A stretch of DNA of 12,300 nt from an uncultured Mesorhizobium sp. (GTDB lineage Bacteria; Pseudomonadota; Alphaproteobacteria; Rhizobiales; Rhizobiaceae), in contig CATMOC010000052.1 in assembly GCA_950071955.1 (NCBI GenBank), positions 1 through 12,300 of the forward strand, given 5' to 3'. The notes beneath the pieces are model-generated. The model had not been told where the DNA came from. It was given only the letters and a program-made list of their open reading frames with translations, and made no database searches. Below, piece after piece: positions 1-7,130 of this stretch (positions are counted from its first letter, which is position 1; each line of letters opens with the position of its first letter). The translations under genes and the position numbers were made by a program.

Positions 1-11
1 TGCCGCCGTAT

Positions 12-48
12 ATTGTCGCAAACGCGCCCCAATTCTGGCAAACGCTCC
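12..48. repeat. Two-copy direct repeat with 20 bp period, upstream of the Do protease gene
   Basis: Bases 12-28 and 32-48 match the pattern ATTNTNGCAAACGCNCC, agreeing at 14 of 17 positions. The core GCAAACGC lies at 18-25 and again at 38-45, exactly 20 bp (about two helical turns) apart. Same-face spacing upstream of an envelope-stress-type protease is what a dimeric activator or response regulator site would look like, but no regulator can be named from sequence. No convincing -35/-10 pair was found in bases 1-108. The window edge cuts off whatever lies further upstream. Confidence 0.4.
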
Positions 49-129
49 GGATGTCGGTGCGTGGCGCGGCAGCATTCGCCATAAGCCCGGTTCCAATGCG
101 GCGCCCACGTGGCTCGGGAGATTTCTTAC

Positions 130-1629
130 ATGGCTCTGATGCGAGTTCCGGTTTCATTCCGAAAGGCTACGCTTGGCGCCTTCGCAGTGTCCGCCGTGAT
201 GGGGCTGGCGCTTCCGGCCGCTCCCGCCTTCGCCCAGACGCAAGGTCCCGCATCGGTGGCCGATCTCGCCGAGAACCTGCTCGAGGCAGTGGTCAACATA
301 TCGACCTCGCAGAACTCGCCGGGCGGAGGTTCGGGCAACGTGCCGATGCCAGACCTTCCTGAAGGCTCTCCCTTCCAAGACTTCTTCGATGAGTTCTTCC
401 AGAACCGCCAAGGCGACGGCATGCCTCGGCGCGTGCAGTCTCTCGGCTCGGGCTTCGTGCTCGACGCAGCGGAGGGCATCGTGGTCACCAACAATCACGT
501 CATTGCCGACGCCGACGAAATCGAGGTGAACTTCTCCGACGGGTCCAAGCTGAAGGCGGAACTGGTCGGCAGGGACACCAAGACCGACCTGGCGGTTCTG
601 AAGGTCGATCCGACCAGGAAGAAGCTGAAGGCCGTTTCATTCGGAGATTCCGATGCCATCCGGATCGGCGACTGGGTCATGGCGATCGGCAACCCGTTCG
701 GGCTCGGCGGATCGGTGACGGTCGGCATCGTGTCCGCTCGCAACCGAAACATCAATGCCGGACCCTACGACGACTTTATCCAGACGGATGCCGCCATCAA
801 CCGCGGCAATTCCGGCGGCCCGCTCTTCAACATGGAGGGCAAGGTGATCGGCATCAACACGGCGATTATCTCACCTTCCGGCGGCTCCATCGGCATCGGC
901 TTCTCCATCCCCGCCCGCCTGGCAGAGAACGTCATCTCGCAACTGCGCGAATTCGGCGAGACGCATCGCGGCTGGCTCGGCGTGCGGATCCAGCCGGTTA
1001 CAGACGACATAGCGGAGAGCCTCGGGATGCCGAACGCAAAGGGCGCGCTCGTCGCCGGCATCATCAAGGGTGGCCCGGTCGACAACGGCGTCATCCAGCC
1101 TGGCGACGTGATCACCATGTTCGACGGCAAAGAGATCGAAAGCATGCGCGACCTGCCGCGCATCGTAGCCGACAGCCCGGTCGGGCAGGCCGTCGAGGTC
1201 GTCATCATCCGAAAGGGTGAGCAGCAGACCGTCGAGGTGACGCTCGGACGGCTCGAGGACAGCGAACAGCTCGCCTCGGACGAAAGCGGCGGCGAAGATG
1301 GTCAGGGTCAGGAAGAGGACGCGCTGGCGACTGCGTCGGTGCTCGGAATGACGGTCGGCGAACTCGACGACGAAACGCGCGCGCGCTTCGAGATATCGCC
1401 GGACGTTTCCGGCGTCGTCATCACCGAAGTGGCGGAGAACTCCGCCGCCGCCGAAAAGGGCGTCAAGGCCGGCGAGGTGATTACGGAGATTGCGCAGGAA
1501 TCGGTCTCGTCACCGCAGGACGTGGTCGACCGGATCACCGCGCTGAGGGAGCAGGGCCGCCGCAACGCGCTTCTGATGCTTGCGTCCAAGACCGGCGAAC
1601 TGCGCTTCATCACCCTGCGGATGGATTGA
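130..1629 (+). CDS. degP: Periplasmic Do/HtrA family serine endoprotease
   Basis: This is an S1C protease/chaperone for misfolded envelope proteins, 499 aa, a normal DegP length. Residues 1-35 form a signal peptide (basic start, hydrophobic core, cleavage expected at AFA/QTQ). The trypsin-like domain carries the triad His123 (TNNHV), Asp153 (TDLAVLKV) and Ser228 (GNSGGP). PDZ1 spans about 279-375 and PDZ2 about 400-490, separated by an acidic linker rich in Glu, Asp, Ser and Gly (about 378-402). I chose the ATG at 130 because GGAG at 117-120 sits 9 bases upstream; an in-frame GTG at 109 would add seven residues ahead of the signal peptide. In related genomes this gene usually follows hflK-hflC; that region would lie just outside the window. 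A strong terminator follows, so it is the last gene of its transcript. Family assignment is very secure; the paralogue name (DegP, DegQ or MucD) is not. Confidence 0.95.
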   Translation: MALMRVPVSFRKATLGAFAVSAVMGLALPAAPAFAQTQGPASVADLAENLLEAVVNISTSQNSPGGGSGNVPMPDLPEGSPFQDFFDEFFQNRQGDGMPRRVQSLGSGFVLDAAEGIVVTNNHVIADADEIEVNFSDGSKLKAELVGRDTKTDLAVLKVDPTRKKLKAVSFGDSDAIRIGDWVMAIGNPFGLGGSVTVGIVSARNRNINAGPYDDFIQTDAAINRGNSGGPLFNMEGKVIGINTAIISPSGGSIGIGFSIPARLAENVISQLREFGETHRGWLGVRIQPVTDDIAESLGMPNAKGALVAGIIKGGPVDNGVIQPGDVITMFDGKEIESMRDLPRIVADSPVGQAVEVVIIRKGEQQTVEVTLGRLEDSEQLASDESGGEDGQGQEEDALATASVLGMTVGELDDETRARFEISPDVSGVVITEVAENSAAAEKGVKAGEVITEIAQESVSSPQDVVDRITALREQGRRNALLMLASKTGELRFITLRMD

Positions 1630-1679
1630 GTTGGAGCGCGGCGTGAAGCAAACCGCGCAACCATCTTTGTGAATGCGGG

Positions 1680-1706
1680 AAAGGCGGCTCAGCGGGCCGC
1701 CTTTTT
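1680..1706 (+). terminator. Rho-independent terminator after the Do protease gene
   Basis: AAAGGCGGC (1680-1688) pairs perfectly with GCCGCCTTT (1696-1704) around a 7-base loop, and a run of five T (1702-1706) follows on the plus strand. It lies 51 bp after the protease stop codon. The loop contains the TGA stop codon (complement of 1689-1691) of the convergent acetyltransferase gene, so the 3' arm and T run are also that gene's last codons. On the minus strand only a short TTT follows the hairpin, so termination there would be weaker. Confidence 0.85.
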
Positions 1707-2261
1707 CCTTTCGCGCCACGCGCTGCGCGTCAGGCCGTAGAAGATGTGCCGCTTCAGATGCGGGTGCGTGTCGGGGACTTTCGGATGATCGAAGTCCCGG
1801 GCCGCGTCGGGCCGCATGCCGAGGCGCCGCATTACCGCGGTCGAACGGTCATTGTTCCAGACCGCGAAGGAGACGACCTCGTCGAGATCGAGTTCCTCGA
1901 ACCCGAAGGCGAGCAAGGCTTCGCCGGCTTCGGTGACGAGGCCCTTTCCCCAGAACTCCGGTGCCAGACGCCAGCCGATCTCGATGGTGTCGGCCGGCAG
2001 GACGGGCTCCAGCCCGGCGGGATTCAGGCCCGCGAAGCCGATCGCCTGACCCGTTGCGGCGAGTTCGAGGGCTGTGAAGCCGTAGCCCTGTGCCGCGATC
2101 CGGGCCCGCAGCCGTTCCATGAAGTCGTCAGCTTCCTGCCTGCTCCGGCGGAACGGGAAGAAGGTCATCACAGCGTCGTCGGAGTTGATGCGGAAAAACA
2201 GCTCGCGGTCCCGGTCCTCCCAGTTGCGGAGGATGAGCCGTTGCGTGCGCAATGCCCTCAT
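1689..2261 (-). CDS. GNAT family N-acetyltransferase, RimJ/RimL type
   Basis: A cytoplasmic acetyl-CoA-dependent N-acetyltransferase of 190 aa. It opens with the typical TQRLILRNWEDRD strand (6-18). Other family marks are the EIGWRLAPEFWGKGLVTEA acetyl-CoA-binding segment (94-112, with WGKG at 104-107) and the C-terminal NNDRSTAVMRRLGM helix (136-149), seen in RimJ/RimL-like proteins that acetylate ribosomal-protein N-termini, small amines or toxins. The substrate cannot be read from sequence. The ATG at 2261 overlaps the serB stop in an ATGA tetranucleotide (2258-2261), so it is probably translated by coupling from serB. The stop codon sits in the loop of the converging protease terminator. 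The last residues (RERKKAAR) are basic because they are encoded by the terminator arm. Confidence 0.9.
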   Translation of the reverse strand: MRALRTQRLILRNWEDRDRELFFRINSDDAVMTFFPFRRSRQEADDFMERLRARIAAQGYGFTALELAATGQAIGFAGLNPAGLEPVLPADTIEIGWRLAPEFWGKGLVTEAGEALLAFGFEELDLDEVVSFAVWNNDRSTAVMRRLGMRPDAARDFDHPKVPDTHPHLKRHIFYGLTRSAWRERKKAAR

Positions 2262-3145
2262 GCGGCGAAGTCGTCGCGCCCGTAGCCCTGGAGATAGAGC
2301 AGGGCGGTCAGATCGCCGTGATCGATGCGGAAGCGGGCCTGCTCGGCCACCGAGGGCTTTGCATGGAGGGCGACACCTATGCCGGCCAGGCGCAGCATGT
2401 CGAGGTCGTTGGCGCCGTCGCCCACGGCCAGCGCATCGTCGGTTGTAATGCCCAGCCGCTCGCATGCGGCACGCAACGCCGTCGCCTTCGCCTCGCGCCC
2501 CAGCACGGGTTCGGCGACCGCGCCGGTCAGCTTTCCGTCCTCGTGAAGCAGCGTGTTCGCCTGATGCTCGTCGAATCCGAGTTTCGCCGCCACGGGACCG
2601 GTGAACATGGTGAAGCCGCCCGATACCAGAGCGGTCCACGCGCCGTGCCGCTTCATCGTCGTGACCAGCTCAAGCCCGCCCTTTGCCAGCGTGATGCGCC
2701 CCGCGATCACCGCGCCAATGACGGGAAGGGGCAGACCCTTCAGCAGCGCCACCCTTTCCCGCAAGGCGGGCTCGAACGCGATCTCGCCGTTCATCGCCCG
2801 CGCCGTGATGGCGGCAACGTGTTCCTTGAGCCCGATTTCGGCCGCGAGTTCGTCGATGCATTCCTGGTCGATCATGGTGGAATCCATGTCGGCGACGAGC
2901 AACCGCTTGCGCCGCGAATCCTCCCTCTGGACCGCGACGTCGACCGGCAAGCCGGCGAGTGTGTCGCGCAGCACCGTTTCGGCCTCTGCCGGGGCGAAGC
3001 CATTCGGCAGGGGGATATCGCAGGCGATACCCTCGGACAGCCAGCGGCATCGGCTTGCACCAATCGCTCGCGTCGCGGTATGCGCGATACCGGCTGAGAC
3101 GGCCGCAGTCTCAGGGCTGGAGATGATGGTGGCAACGAATGACAC
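2258..3145 (-). CDS. serB: Phosphoserine phosphatase SerB
   Basis: It catalyses the last step of phosphorylated serine synthesis, O-phosphoserine to L-serine, as a cytoplasmic HAD-superfamily enzyme. The protein is 295 aa. An N-terminal ACT-like region (about 1-80) precedes the HAD domain. HAD motif I is DMDST (Asp86 nucleophile, Asp88), motif II SGGFT (Ser175), motif III Lys220 in LGREAK, and motif IV GDGANDLDM (Asp243, Asp247). The GTG at 3145 is preferred because related SerB proteins begin at an equivalent (V/M)S-x-VAT; GGAG lies about 11 bases upstream, a slightly long spacing. No ATG is available nearby. The gene heads a minus-strand pair with the acetyltransferase (ATGA overlap), and its 5' end overlaps the divergent miaA start by 23 bp. 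Confidence 0.95.
   Translation of the reverse strand: MSFVATIISSPETAAVSAGIAHTATRAIGASRCRWLSEGIACDIPLPNGFAPAEAETVLRDTLAGLPVDVAVQREDSRRKRLLVADMDSTMIDQECIDELAAEIGLKEHVAAITARAMNGEIAFEPALRERVALLKGLPLPVIGAVIAGRITLAKGGLELVTTMKRHGAWTALVSGGFTMFTGPVAAKLGFDEHQANTLLHEDGKLTGAVAEPVLGREAKATALRAACERLGITTDDALAVGDGANDLDMLRLAGIGVALHAKPSVAEQARFRIDHGDLTALLYLQGYGRDDFAA
3055..3084 (+). promoter_or_regulatory. Weak candidate promoter for miaA, inside serB
   Basis: TTGCAC at 3055-3060 resembles a -35 box. TATGCG at 3079-3084, 18 bp later, could be a poor -10. It lies about 40 bp upstream of the miaA start and wholly inside the serB coding region. Any miaA promoter close to its start must lie there, because the two genes overlap at their 5' ends. 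The match is marginal and the call is tentative. Confidence 0.2.
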
Positions 3146-4094
3146 GGGAGGAGAAGCTCCGGAGATCGGCCCGGGGCCGCTGAAGGACGCGATCCTGATA
3201 GCGGGACCGACCGCCAGCGGCAAGTCGGCGCTGGCGCTGGCCGTCGCGAAGGCCACGGGCGGCGAAATCGTCAATGCGGATTCCATGCAGGTCTACGCGG
3301 TCCTGCGCATCCTGACCGCGCGGCCTGGCGAGGCCGAACTCGCGCAGGTGCCCCACCACCTCTACGGCCATGTCGAGCCTGACCGGAGATATTCGACCGG
3401 CGCCTGGCTGCGCGACGTCGCGGCGCTGCCGAGGCAAACCGCCGGCCAGCGCAAGCGCTATATCTTCACGGGAGGGACGGGGCTCTACTTCCGCGCGATG
3501 ACCGAGGGGCTGTCCGAAATGCCGCCGGTCCCCGCCGAAATCCGCGACAAGTGGCGCGAACGGCTGCTTCACGAAGGAGCCGATGCACTTCACCGGATGC
3601 TATGCGAGATGGACGCGGGGTCCGGCGAGCGCATTCGCCCCGCGGACGGGCAGCGCATCGTGCGTGCGCTGGAAATCCTGGAAGCGACCGGGCGTACGAT
3701 CGGCGAATGGCAGTCGAGGCCGGGCAGGCCTCTGGTTGACAGGTCGTCCGTTCAAATGTTCGTGATCGATCCGGACCGAACCGCGCTACGCGCCCGGATC
3801 GATGGCCGATTCGAACGTATGATGGAGGCGGGCGGCCTCGACGAGGTACGGCGGTTGCTTGACCTCGGACTCGATCCCGCGCTCCCGGCGATGAAGGCGA
3901 TCGGCGTTCCCGAACTTGGCGGGTTTCTGCGGGGGGAGGTCTCTCTCGATGAGGCGGTGGCGCGTGCGAAGGCAGCCACGCGGCAGTACGCCAAGCGTCA
4001 GGCAACCTGGTTTCGGACGCAGTTCGGGCCCGAATGGCGAAAGATCCAAATGCCGTCGATATCCGAAAACCCTGATTTACCTTTGACAGTCTAG
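3123..4094 (+). CDS. miaA: tRNA dimethylallyltransferase MiaA
   Basis: It transfers the dimethylallyl group from DMAPP to the N6 of A37 in tRNAs reading UNN codons; MiaB completes the ms2i6A modification elsewhere. The protein is 323 aa, the usual size. The P-loop is GPTASGKS (28-35), followed by NADSMQVY (51-58, with the catalytic Asp53), ILTARP, the TGGTGLYFRA segment, and near the C-terminus the family signature KRQATWFRTQF. Starts at 3123, 3126 (both ATG) and 3129 (GTG) are possible. The AGGG at 3113-3116 suits any of them, and there is no later usable start before the P-loop. The start region therefore overlaps the divergent serB start (GTG at 3145). No gene follows closely on this strand, so miaA is probably transcribed alone. 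Confidence 0.96.
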   Translation: MMVATNDTGGEAPEIGPGPLKDAILIAGPTASGKSALALAVAKATGGEIVNADSMQVYAVLRILTARPGEAELAQVPHHLYGHVEPDRRYSTGAWLRDVAALPRQTAGQRKRYIFTGGTGLYFRAMTEGLSEMPPVPAEIRDKWRERLLHEGADALHRMLCEMDAGSGERIRPADGQRIVRALEILEATGRTIGEWQSRPGRPLVDRSSVQMFVIDPDRTALRARIDGRFERMMEAGGLDEVRRLLDLGLDPALPAMKAIGVPELGGFLRGEVSLDEAVARAKAATRQYAKRQATWFRTQFGPEWRKIQMPSISENPDLPLTV

Positions 4095-4126
4095 AAGTCG
4101 CCACGTCTTTGACGTTCACTTCTTAT
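4094..4126 (+). terminator. Weak hairpin after miaA
   Basis: GAAGT (4094-4098) pairs with ACTTC (4118-4122), and inside it ACGTC (4103-4107) pairs with GACGT (4111-4115) around TTT. A loose TTATT follows rather than a clean T run. It begins at the last base of the miaA stop codon, so it could end the miaA transcript, but the tract is poor. Confidence 0.3.
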
Positions 4127-4202
4127 TCGCGCGTGAGTTGTAGTTATTAACGCGCCCGTAATTCAGACCGTGCGACCATGCTCCGAGCTTGATAGGGGTC
4201 AG

Positions 4203-4985
4203 ATGCGCTTCCATAAATCGGAGACGGCATTCTTCGTGTTCGTCGCGCTGATTCTGGTATCAGGCGTGCTGACCGTCTACGCCTATCATTCCCTAGGCGA
4301 CTACAGCTTCGACTACGGTCCGCACGCGCACACGCTCACCGTCGTGCGGCTACTTTTCGGTTCCGCCGTACTCACGGCGACCGCGCTTACCTTTGGGATG
4401 TTCTTCATCTACCCACTGATCCGCACGCAGGTGAGGGAGGAAGGCAAGCTCAGGGCCATGACCGAAACCTTGAGCGCGCGTTCGCAGACCCTCGAGCACG
4501 CGGCGCTGACCGACAGCCTCACCGGCATGCAGAACAGGCGCTATTTCGACGATGCGCTTCGCGAATACCTGCAGGAGTTCAAGCGCATCAACAAACCGGT
4601 CGGCCTCGTCATCCTCGACCTGGACCACTTCAAGACCGTGAACGACACGCATGGCCATGACGTCGGCGACGAGGTGCTCAAAGTCGTGGCGAACTGCCTG
4701 CGCGACTTCACCCGCCACCACGACGTCGCCGCGCGGCTGGGGGGCGAGGAGTTCGCGGTGGTGGCGCCCAACATGGACAAGGAATCGCTGACGAAGCTCG
4801 CCGAGCGCATCCGTCTCGCCATAGCGCAGCTCTCGGTCAGTACGGGCAACGTGACGCTACGGGTGACGACCAGCGTCGGGCTTGCGGTGTGGGATCGGAA
4901 AGAAAGTGCCGAGGACTTCTTCCGGCGCGCGGACCGGATGCTCTACCAGGCGAAGCGAATGGGCCGCAACCGCGTCTGCGCCTGA
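4203..4985 (+). CDS. Membrane-anchored diguanylate cyclase (GGDEF domain)
   Basis: It is predicted to make cyclic di-GMP from two GTP at the inner membrane. The protein is 260 aa. Two hydrophobic segments (about 9-28 and 47-74) enclose a short periplasmic stretch. A short coiled linker (about 78-100) leads to a GGDEF domain starting at LTDSLTGMQNRRYFD. Metal-binding ILDLDHFK, the active-site motif GGEEF (180-184) and the inhibitory I-site RHHD (171-174, the canonical five residues upstream) are intact, so the enzyme should be active and product-inhibited. There is no EAL domain and no recognisable sensor domain. The ATG at 4203 is chosen because AGGGG (4194-4198) lies just upstream, although the 4-base spacing is short; an in-frame GTG at 4170 is possible. 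The gene stands alone, convergent with the ATPase gene. Confidence 0.92.
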   Translation: MRFHKSETAFFVFVALILVSGVLTVYAYHSLGDYSFDYGPHAHTLTVVRLLFGSAVLTATALTFGMFFIYPLIRTQVREEGKLRAMTETLSARSQTLEHAALTDSLTGMQNRRYFDDALREYLQEFKRINKPVGLVILDLDHFKTVNDTHGHDVGDEVLKVVANCLRDFTRHHDVAARLGGEEFAVVAPNMDKESLTKLAERIRLAIAQLSVSTGNVTLRVTTSVGLAVWDRKESAEDFFRRADRMLYQAKRMGRNRVCA

Positions 4986-5109
4986 GGCTCTCCGCAGTCG
5001 ACACCATGCGCGTCGCCATCGGCCGCCATTTGGCCATGCGGCGGGAGCCGTGCGCAATTGCCCACCGGCTACAGCGGTCAGTTGGTTCGGACAGGATGGC
5101 GGAAGGTGT

Positions 5110-6957
5110 TTAGTCCCTGTTCTGCCTGAAGCTGCCATCGCCGAAGCGGCGAAGAGGGCGCCGTTCGGGCGTTTCGGGACGTTGCGGCAGCGGCATCTCG
5201 AATTCTGCGACGGGACGCTTGAGAAGGGGGCTCTGCTCTCCGAAGAAGGAGGGGTCCGTTTCCGGATCCGCGCCCAGCGCCGGCCGGTCGATGCGGCGCA
5301 TGCTCTCGATGATGGACGCAAGGTCTACCTCATCGTCCAGCGCCGCCTCTCCGATGGTGGCATCCGCATGTGCGCCCGGGATCAGCGACTGGTCGAGTTC
5401 CTCGAACTTCAGGCGCATGGGTGTCGCCACCGCCTCGCCGAAGGCGATCGCCTCCCGCTGTCCCATCGACGACAGGAACGCGAGAGTGGATGCTGAGGAG
5501 TCCGCAATCGCCGAACGGATGATGTCCTGGTCACGGTCGTTGGCGAGACGCATCGCGAAGACCGTCGAGCACTGCGACAGGATTGTCGGGTCCAGTTCTC
5601 CCGGGCGCTGCGTGACGACCCCGAGATAACAGCCGTACTTGCGTCCCTCCTTGGCGATGCGGGCCAACGCATGCCGCGTCGGCGCGAAGCCCAGCCTGTG
5701 GTCGGACGGCATGTAGCGGTGGGCTTCCTCGCAGACCACGAGGAGCTTCAGCTTGCCCTGGCTGCCCTGGGCGAGATCGAATGCAAGCCTTGCAAGCACC
5801 GAGCAGACGGAATTGACGACCTCGGAGGGCATGCCCGCCAGCTGGAAGCACATGACCGGTTTGCCGTTATGCGGCACGCGGAAGATCTTGCCGATCGCCT
5901 CGTGGATGTTGTCTTCGATGATGTGCGAGCCGAACATGAAACGGAAGGCGGCATCGTTCACCACGCTCTCGATGCGCCCCCTCAGGGACTTCAGTGCGGG
6001 CCGTTCGGCCTTGGACTCCAGCATGCCCATACGCTCATCGATCAGGCGCAGGATGTCGGACATGCGATAGGGAATTGGCGTGTCGGCGGTGATCGATCCC
6101 ATGTCGGATGAGCGGCGCAGCCTGAGGCCGCCGCCCGGGTTGCGGTAGTTGACCTTGGCGACCGGAATGAGGTCGCGGAGGATGTCGATCTCCTCCACGA
6201 CGTTGTCGCGGCCCCTGAACAGGACCTCGGTCAGCTCCTCCAGGCGGAACAGCCAGAACGGCAGGTCGAGCGTCGTCTGGTCGAGACGCGCGGCCTTGGA
6301 TTTGAAGGCGACGTAGAACTCGTTGTGCGGGTCGAGGATCAGAATGCGCAGGTCCGGCCTCTCCTCGATCGCCTTGTGTAGTAGCAGCGAGACCGCGGTC
6401 GACTTTCCGACGCCTGTGGTGCCGACGATCGCGAAATGCCGGTTCAGCATCGACTCGACCGAGATTCGCGCGCTGATGTTTGCGTTCTGGGACAGACATC
6501 CGATGGACACGGATTTTCGCCCGGCAAGCTGATACACGGCCTCGAGGTCGCGCACGCGGATCTGGTGGGCGATCGCACCGATGTTGGGATAGGTCGTGAT
6601 GCCCCGGTCGAAGATCGGCTTCCTGGTGCCTTCCTCGTCGCGAACCTCGCCTATCAGTTCCAGGTGAACCTTGATGGGGTTGTGGGAATCCTCGAGCCAG
6701 ATGCCGGACGGCATCTCGATCGAGGAAACCAGGCCGACGAGGCGTGAATGACCGGTGTTGACGGAGATCAGTTTTCCGATGTTCCACAGGTTCGTCGGCG
6801 CGCCTTCGGCGGCGTCGGCATAGGAAGCGATGCTCGCGCGCGCGCCATCGCAGTTGATGACGCGGCCGAGCATGCGCGCATCGGGCTGCCTGGGGTCACG
6901 GCGATCCTGAGCCGTAGACTCTCCGCGTGCTCCGTCCTCGGCATACATCTCAAGCAT
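5110..6957 (-). CDS. HerA-like ATPase (DUF87 / HAS-barrel family)
   Basis: A FtsK/HerA-superfamily ATPase of 615 aa, expected to form a hexameric DNA-translocating ring. After a poorly conserved N-terminus, residues about 29-120 (from LGRVINCDGARASI) look like the HAS-barrel domain. Walker A is GTTGVGKST (179-187). The Walker B strand LLVVCEEAH has acidic residues at 410-411. It is followed by the HerA-type VVTQRPGELDPTILSQC sensor segment and an arginine-containing MRLANDRDQDII stretch. The last 60 or so residues are proline- and arginine-rich and probably disordered. Starts at 6957, 6948 and 6873 are all ATG; 6948 has GGGG about 9 bases upstream and may be the true one. Archaeal HerA works with the nuclease NurA, and some bacterial HerA proteins with defence effectors; neither is encoded nearby. 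Function in this organism is unknown. Confidence 0.88.
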   Translation of the reverse strand: MLEMYAEDGARGESTAQDRRDPRQPDARMLGRVINCDGARASIASYADAAEGAPTNLWNIGKLISVNTGHSRLVGLVSSIEMPSGIWLEDSHNPIKVHLELIGEVRDEEGTRKPIFDRGITTYPNIGAIAHQIRVRDLEAVYQLAGRKSVSIGCLSQNANISARISVESMLNRHFAIVGTTGVGKSTAVSLLLHKAIEERPDLRILILDPHNEFYVAFKSKAARLDQTTLDLPFWLFRLEELTEVLFRGRDNVVEEIDILRDLIPVAKVNYRNPGGGLRLRRSSDMGSITADTPIPYRMSDILRLIDERMGMLESKAERPALKSLRGRIESVVNDAAFRFMFGSHIIEDNIHEAIGKIFRVPHNGKPVMCFQLAGMPSEVVNSVCSVLARLAFDLAQGSQGKLKLLVVCEEAHRYMPSDHRLGFAPTRHALARIAKEGRKYGCYLGVVTQRPGELDPTILSQCSTVFAMRLANDRDQDIIRSAIADSSASTLAFLSSMGQREAIAFGEAVATPMRLKFEELDQSLIPGAHADATIGEAALDDEVDLASIIESMRRIDRPALGADPETDPSFFGEQSPLLKRPVAEFEMPLPQRPETPERRPLRRFGDGSFRQNRD

Positions 6958-7020
6958 CCCCGTCTTTTTCTCTTCGTTTTAAAGGCAGGACTAACATAGT
7001 GGGGTTAAGGACGCGTGAGA

Positions 7021-7077
7021 GTGGATGGTTCACGGCGGGTAAACGCATCCGTCGTGGATATACGGCGGGCTATCGCA
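7021..7077. repeat. Imperfect tandem repeat upstream of the ilv promoter
   Basis: Unit 1 (7021-7047) reads GTGGAT, 5 bases, ACGGCGGG, 5 bases, GCA. Unit 2 (7054-7077) reads GTGGAT, 2 bases, ACGGCGGG, 5 bases, GCA. The ACGGCGGG cores at 7032-7039 and 7062-7069 are 30 bp apart, near three helical turns. The repeat ends 15 bp before the -35 box of the ilv leader promoter, a typical activator position. It could equally serve the divergent ATPase gene. The bound factor, if any, is not known. Confidence 0.4.
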
Positions 7078-7092
7078 GCCGCATTTTCTGCG

Positions 7093-7120
7093 TTGACAGG
7101 ACGAACCATTGCACCTTAAT
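7093..7120 (+). promoter_or_regulatory. Predicted promoter of the ilv leader and operon
   Basis: TTGACA at 7093-7098 is a perfect -35 hexamer. CTTAAT at 7115-7120 lies 16 bp downstream and matches four positions of TATAAT. Read against the rhizobial consensus CTTGAC-N17-CTATAT, the spacing is exact. Transcription should begin around 7126-7131, almost at the leader peptide ATG (7131). The position directly ahead of a leader peptide and attenuator supports the call. Confidence 0.6.
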
Positions 7121-7130
7121 GTCCGCGCCC

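Noticed and set aside
2252..3122. Plus-strand open frames antisense to serB, one continuing into miaA
   Set aside because: SerB motifs are complete on the minus strand. The apparent N-terminal extension of miaA is only the antisense of serB and has no counterpart in MiaA.
4109..4150. TTGACG and TATTAA upstream of the diguanylate cyclase as a promoter
   Set aside because: The two elements are 30 bp apart and no hexamer pair with 16-18 bp spacing was found.
5021..5045. Possible hairpin GCCGC...GCGGC between the cyclase and HerA-like genes
   Set aside because: The stem is bulged and no T run follows on either strand, so it is not a supportable terminator.
5671..6111. Plus-strand open frames opposite the HerA-like gene
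   Set aside because: GC-rich shadow frames without ribosome-binding sites or recognisable domains.
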